Assembly (NCBI GenBank): GCA_036768485.1
Contig: JAVLUZ010000822.1
Location: forward strand, 124,001-188,000
Source: Mermis nigrescens
Taxonomy: Eukaryota > Nematoda > Enoplea > Mermithida > Mermithidae
Reading direction: 5' to 3'
DNA: 64,000 bases
A program made the translations under genes and the position numbers. This document shows positions 63,672 to 64,000 of this stretch, in pieces (the first letter of the stretch is position 1; the number at the start of each line of letters is the position of its first letter). A model generated the notes under the pieces. It searched no databases and had not been told where the DNA came from. It saw nothing but the letters and a program-made list of their open reading frames with translations.

Positions 63672-64000
63672 CTTCCGACCTAAAACGGATAATCGACGAT
63701 GAATCGCCGATCGATTTTTATGCCTCGACGTCGCGCGATCGGCAGACGGACGACGGTGGCTCGATGCCAAACGATGACGTCATCACTGAAGATGACATCA
63801 TGGAAAATCACGTTATCGGGGAAGATGACGTCGTCACAAAGGATGACGTCTTATCAAAAGATGACGTCTGCACAAAATATGACGTCATCACAAAATATGA
63901 CGTCGTTACGGACGATGACGTCATTACTGAAGATGACGTCATTACTGAAGATGACGTCATCGCTGAGAATGCCGCCCACTTTTACGTACGCGTCTTGCAT
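63672..64000 (+). CDS. Possible coding exon of an unknown gene (partial, acidic repeat)
   Basis: From a possible acceptor (atcccttaag|CT) the frame stays open to the window edge and base composition becomes markedly G/C-richer. It would read SDLKRIIDDESPIDFYAS, then tandem six-residue units like DDVITE / DDVVTK / YDVITK, then NAAHFYVRVLH. Acidic repeat protein of unknown function; a second + frame is also open across the repeat, so a noncoding satellite-like array is possible. Confidence 0.35.
63768..63964. repeat. 18-bp tandem repeats containing TGACGTCA
   Basis: About eleven degenerate units of the form GATGACGTCATCACTGAA. Five contain the perfect palindrome TGACGTCA, the CRE/ATF-type octamer, and most others contain TGACGTC. 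Confidence 0.85.

Noticed and set aside
1..64000. tRNA or rRNA genes
   Set aside because: I saw no convincing tRNA box A/box B pair or rRNA-like stretch by eye; a tRNAscan run would be decisive.

Overview
The window is animal genomic DNA: AT-rich, with GT-AG introns, many nested DNA transposons, MITEs (short non-autonomous DNA transposons) and microsatellites, and no bacterial-type gene layout. An arthropod-like invertebrate fits the transposon mix (Polinton, hAT, mariner-like, a Sola-like DDE element), but the species cannot be fixed from the sequence.

One host gene on the + strand runs through almost the whole window. I found 23 coding exons (1-52 to 62525-62814). Every junction keeps the reading frame, giving about 1,486 codons and a TAA stop at 62812-62814. 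The 5' part lies upstream of the window. The protein looks like the BIG/ARFGEF family, closest to BIG3/ARFGEF3. It has an HUS-like helical region (exons 1-5), a degenerate Sec7-like region (exons 6-7), then helical repeats resembling the HDS regions (exons 13-23; best motif ARPLVHLMSIWGLVAPHYIE in exon 13).

Introns range from 59 bp (14854-14912) to 14.5 kb (32856-47382) and are packed with transposons. The large ones with readable boundaries are: a hAT-like element at 12283-14623 (8-bp target duplication, TSD, CTATTCAT); a 7-kb DDE transposon at 21246-28318 with ~0.7-kb terminal inverted repeats (TIRs), itself holding a hAT relic (25433-27166, TSD ATGTCCAG) and a smaller hAT-like element (22503-23255, TSD TTTCAGGC); and an 11-kb Polinton/Maverick at 34197-45185 (6-bp TSD TACGGT, AG...CT ends, 1.6-1.7-kb TIRs). 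The Polinton polB is broken by frameshifts and by a 2.5-kb hAT-like element (36494-39029, TSD CTCCCGCT), which in turn contains another element (37216-37600, TSD GTCCTAAA). Many 160-450 bp MITEs fill the remaining intron sequence, several with exact 8-bp TSDs.

After the stop codon there are polyadenylation-signal candidates at 62966 and 63042. The last ~330 bases look like the start of another coding exon, with tandem 18-bp repeats containing TGACGTCA.

The most notable patterns are: several hAT-like families that share one design but carry different short subterminal repeats; a GGCGC-GAA-GCGCC palindrome shared by otherwise different repeat families; and a 21-bp minisatellite inside both Polinton TIRs.
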